From the NCBI RefSeq assembly GCF_034424175.1, contig NZ_CP139986.1:2480001-2544000 (forward strand): a stretch of DNA of 64,000 bases, written 5' to 3'. The stretch comes from Kluyvera intermedia. GTDB taxonomy: Bacteria > Pseudomonadota > Gammaproteobacteria > Enterobacterales > Enterobacteriaceae. The notes beneath the pieces are model-generated. The model did no database searches. It saw only the letters and a list, made by a program, of their open reading frames with translations, and had not been told where the DNA came from. Positions 61,169 to 64,000 of the stretch are shown here, in pieces; position 1 is the stretch's first letter; the number at the start of each line of letters is the position of its first letter. Both the position numbers and the translations under genes were made by a program.

Positions 61169-62740
61169 TTGTCCAGACTACGCCGCACCCTTATTGCGCT
61201 GCTAACCTGCGTCCCTCTCCTTGCTCATGCCTCAGCCCCGACCGAAATCACCACCGCATGGCCGGTCAACGTCGGGCCATTAAATCCCCATCTGTATACT
61301 CCCAACCAGATGTTTGCTCAAAGTATGGTCTACGAACCGCTGGTGAAGTATCAGGCCGATGGCTCAGTAAAACCGTGGCTGGCAAAAAGCTGGACCCACT
61401 CAGCGGACGGTAAAACCTGGTCTTTTATTCTGCGTGATGACGTAACCTTCTCAAACGGCGAAGTCTTCGATGCGAAGGCCGCAGCGGAGAACTTCCGTGC
61501 CGTGCTCGATAACCGTCAGCGCCATGCCTGGCTCGAACTGGTTAATCAGATTGTTGACGTCAAGGTACTGGGCAAAACTGAACTGCAAATTACGCTTAAG
61601 GATGCTTATTATCCTTTCCTGCAAGAGCTGGCGCTTCCGCGCCCATTTCGTTTTATCGCCCCTTCACAGTTTAAAAATAATGAGACGATGAACGGTATCA
61701 AAGCCCCCATTGGCACCGGGCCGTGGGTGTTACAAGCCTCGAAACTTAACCAGTACGATGTGCTGGTGCGAAACGAGCATTACTGGGGTGAAAAACCGCC
61801 ACTGCAAAAGATTACGGTCAACGTCATCCCCGACCCGACGACACGCGCGGTCGCCTTTGAAACCGGTGATATTGACCTACTGTACGGTAATGAAGGTCTG
61901 CTGCCGCTCGACACCTTCGCGCGCTTTGCCCACAACCCGCAATACCGCACCCAGCTTTCTGCACCGGTTGAAACCGTGATGCTGGCGCTGAACTCCGCCA
62001 AAGCGCCCACCGACGAGCTATTGGTACGCGAAGCGCTAAACTATTCCGTCAATAAAAAATCGCTAATCGATAACGCGCTGTATGGCACTCAACAGGTCGC
62101 CGATACGCTGTTTTCTCCGACCGTGCCTTACGCTGACATCGGCCTTAAACCGCGTCAGTACGATCCACAACGCGCCTGCACACTGCTGGAGAAAGCAGGC
62201 TGGACGCTGCCTACCGGCAAGACAGTCCGTGAAAGATCGGGCAAGCCGCTACAAATTGAGCTGGCCTACATCGGTACCGATGCGCTCAACAAATCCATGG
62301 CTGAAATTGTGCAGGCCGACATGCGCAAAATTGGCATTGATGTGACGTTAGTGGGCGAAGAAGAAAGCAGCATTTACGCCCGCATGCGGGATGGCCACTT
62401 CGGCATGATTTTCTCCCGCACCTGGGGGGCACCGTACGATCCTCATGCCTTTATGAGCTCAATGCGTGTGCCGTCACATGCGGATTACCAGGCGCAACAA
62501 GGCCTGGCAGATAAGGCCATCATCGATAAAGAAATTAGTCTTGTGCTGACCACCACCGATGAAGCGCAACGCAAATCACTGTATCGCGATATTTTGACAC
62601 GATTGCACAACGATGCGGTTTACCTGCCTATTAGCTATATGTCGATGATGATCGTGGCAAAACCAGAGCTGGGGTCAATTCCTTACGCCCCCATCACCTC
62701 CGATATTCCCTTTAAACAGATAAAACCGGTAACCCGCTAA
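61169..62740 (+). CDS. nikA: NikA, periplasmic nickel-binding protein
   Basis: 523 residues (E. coli 524). TTG start at 61169 with TAAGG nine bases before. Signal peptide cut near LAHASA; family block TTAWPVNVGPLNPHLYTPNQ and near the known metal-site histidine, SSMRVPSHADYQAQQG. Binds Ni2+ with free histidine chelators and passes it to NikBC. Operon nikABC..., with 1-base overlap to nikB. Confidence 0.96.
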   Translation: MSRLRRTLIALLTCVPLLAHASAPTEITTAWPVNVGPLNPHLYTPNQMFAQSMVYEPLVKYQADGSVKPWLAKSWTHSADGKTWSFILRDDVTFSNGEVFDAKAAAENFRAVLDNRQRHAWLELVNQIVDVKVLGKTELQITLKDAYYPFLQELALPRPFRFIAPSQFKNNETMNGIKAPIGTGPWVLQASKLNQYDVLVRNEHYWGEKPPLQKITVNVIPDPTTRAVAFETGDIDLLYGNEGLLPLDTFARFAHNPQYRTQLSAPVETVMLALNSAKAPTDELLVREALNYSVNKKSLIDNALYGTQQVADTLFSPTVPYADIGLKPRQYDPQRACTLLEKAGWTLPTGKTVRERSGKPLQIELAYIGTDALNKSMAEIVQADMRKIGIDVTLVGEEESSIYARMRDGHFGMIFSRTWGAPYDPHAFMSSMRVPSHADYQAQQGLADKAIIDKEISLVLTTTDEAQRKSLYRDILTRLHNDAVYLPISYMSMMIVAKPELGSIPYAPITSDIPFKQIKPVTR

Positions 62741-63684
62741 TGCTACGTTATATTGCGCGGCGTATTTTGCTGCTCATCCCCATGATTTTCGCCGCGTCAG
62801 TGATTATCTTCCTGATGCTGCGACTGGGTACCGGCGACCCAGCACTCGACTATTTGCGCCTTTCAAACCTGCCACCTACGCCTGATATGGTCGCGTCTAC
62901 GCGGATTATGCTGGGGCTGGATCAACCGCTTATCGTGCAGTACGGCAGTTGGTTGTGGAAAGCGCTGCATCTGGATTTTGGCATCTCCTTCGCCACACAG
63001 CGTCCTGTGCTGGATGACATTTTAGCGTTCCTGCCCGCCACCCTTGAACTGGCCGGTGCCGCACTGGTGCTGATCCTGCTGACCTCTGTCCCGCTGGGAA
63101 TTTGGGCGGCACGTCACCGTGACCAACTGCCCGATTTCGTTGTGCGGGTTATCGCCTTCCTCGGCGTCTCAATGCCCAATTTCTGGCTGGCCTTTCTGCT
63201 GGTGATGTTTTTCTCAGTGTACCTGAGATGGTTACCTGCACTGGGTTATGGCGGTTGGCAACATCTTGTTTTACCTTCGGTTTCCATTGCCTTTATGTCG
63301 CTGGCGATTAACGCCCGTCTGCTGCGGGCCAGTATGCTGGAAGTTGCCGGGCAGCGGCATGTCACCTGGGCGCGCTTACGAGGGTTAAATGATAAGCAAA
63401 CCGAGCGTCGCCATATTCTGCGTAATGCCTCGCTGCCGATGATCACCGCCGTTGGCATGCATATCGGCGAACTGATTGGCGGCACGATGATTATCGAAAA
63501 TATCTTTGCCTGGCCGGGCGTTGGGCGTTATGCCGTCTCAGCGATATTTAACCGTGACTACCCGGTTATCCAATGCTTTACGCTGATGATGGTGGTGGTT
63601 TTTGTGTTCTGTAACCTGATTGTTGACCTGCTAAACGCAGCGCTAGACCCGCGTATTCGCCGTCATGAAGGAGCGCACTCGTGA
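62740..63684 (+). CDS. nikB: NikB, nickel ABC permease
   Basis: 314 residues, six helices, DppB-like. EAA loop TWARLRGLNDKQTERRHILR and NDKQ-type contacts to the ATPase. GTGA overlap with nikC. Confidence 0.96.
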   Translation: MLRYIARRILLLIPMIFAASVIIFLMLRLGTGDPALDYLRLSNLPPTPDMVASTRIMLGLDQPLIVQYGSWLWKALHLDFGISFATQRPVLDDILAFLPATLELAGAALVLILLTSVPLGIWAARHRDQLPDFVVRVIAFLGVSMPNFWLAFLLVMFFSVYLRWLPALGYGGWQHLVLPSVSIAFMSLAINARLLRASMLEVAGQRHVTWARLRGLNDKQTERRHILRNASLPMITAVGMHIGELIGGTMIIENIFAWPGVGRYAVSAIFNRDYPVIQCFTLMMVVVFVFCNLIVDLLNAALDPRIRRHEGAHS

Positions 63685-64000
63685 ATTTTTTCCTTTCTGC
63701 GCGCGGGTCTGTCCGGTTAGCCCTCGTCATTATCATATTACTGGCGTTCATTGCCCTCACCAGTCAGTGGTGGCTCCCGTTTGATCCTCAGGCGATTGAT
63801 TTACCGTCCCGTTTATTATCACCGAATAGCCGTCACTGGTTGGGAACAGACCATTTGGGGCGCGATATTTTCTCGCGTCTGCTGGCAGCAACCCGCGTGT
63901 CGCTCGGTTCCGTCATGGTCTGCCTGCTGCTGGTTCTGGGGCTGGGGTTAATCGTTGGCGGTAGCGCCGGGCTTATTGGCGGTCGCGTCGATCAGGCCAC
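63681..64000 (+). CDS. nikC: NikC, nickel ABC permease (runs off the window)
   Basis: First 106 codons only. GTG start at 63681 behind GAAGGAGCG. NFFLSARGSVRLALVIIILL, then DPQAIDLPSRLLSP and HWLGTDHLGRDIFSRLLAA, the conserved DppC/NikC N-terminal signature. Continues past 64000, with nikD and nikE expected. Confidence 0.95.
   Translation, partial: MNFFLSARGSVRLALVIIILLAFIALTSQWWLPFDPQAIDLPSRLLSPNSRHWLGTDHLGRDIFSRLLAATRVSLGSVMVCLLLVLGLGLIVGGSAGLIGGRVDQA

Noticed and set aside
1..64000. Prophage, insertion sequence or tRNA-linked island boundaries
   Set aside because: No transposase, integrase, tRNA or terminal repeat was seen; differences from E. coli look like simple gene gain and loss.

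Overview
The window is chromosomal DNA from a member of the Enterobacteriaceae. Gene content and order follow the Escherichia/Salmonella/Citrobacter backbone (dcp-ydfG-rspR; ynfA-ynfB-ynfC-ynfD-ynfE; ynfG-ynfH-dmsD-clcB-bioD2-mlc-ynfL-ynfM-asr-ydgU-ydgD; mdtIJ-tqsA; pntAB-ydgH-ydgI-folM-ydgC). The mosaic of srfABC, a uronate cluster, a fasciclin/ECF-sigma module and a nik operon fits Citrobacter or a close relative best. That genus guess is inference from memory of gene content. No rRNA, tRNA, insertion sequence, prophage or CRISPR array was seen.

Layout. 0-7 kb: the 5' end of an alpha-amylase gene, then srfABC (membrane protein, Hsp70/actin-like ATPase, degenerate dynamin-like GTPase). 7-10.5 kb: a MetE-C-like enzyme, a rhodanese and the regulator FtrA, then the PhoP-type pair mgtS (31-aa membrane protein) and mgrR (sRNA), an unrecognised 56-aa basic protein and a candidate new sRNA. 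10.5-14.8 kb: dcp, ydfG, rspR and a Usp protein. 15-23.7 kb: a uronate/aldonate cluster (ydfI, hexuronide transporter, uxaC-like, rspA, ydfJ, rspB) whose two lead promoters carry the same operator and the same CRP geometry. 23.8-38 kb: ynf/dms respiratory genes with ynfE frameshifted, clcB, bioD2, mlc, ynfLM and the acid-shock gene asr. 38-43.6 kb: ydgU, ydgD, a CHASE4-GGDEF-EAL protein, spermidine exporter mdtJI with an upstream ORF, and tqsA. 43.6-51.4 kb: an OrtT/GhoT-type small toxin and the putrescine operon ydcRSTUV-patD, in which ydcT has a nonsense codon at the Q-loop glutamine. 51.5-53.4 kb: a fasciclin-domain protein, ECF sigma factor and anti-sigma factor. 53.5-61 kb: pntAB, ydgH, ydgI, folM, ydgC. 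61-64 kb: nikABC with a perfect NikR operator.

How the genes work together. In the uronate cluster UxaC-like isomerase, YdfI reductase and RspA dehydratase make a complete route from hexuronate through fructuronate and mannonate to 2-keto-3-deoxygluconate, fed by two transporters and by RspB, probably under RspR and CRP. The ydc/pat genes import putrescine and oxidise its aldehyde product, but as written the ATPase is broken. Several loci respond to host-like stresses: low Mg2+ (mgtS/mgrR), acid (asr), anaerobiosis and nickel (ynf, nik) and polyamines (mdtJI).
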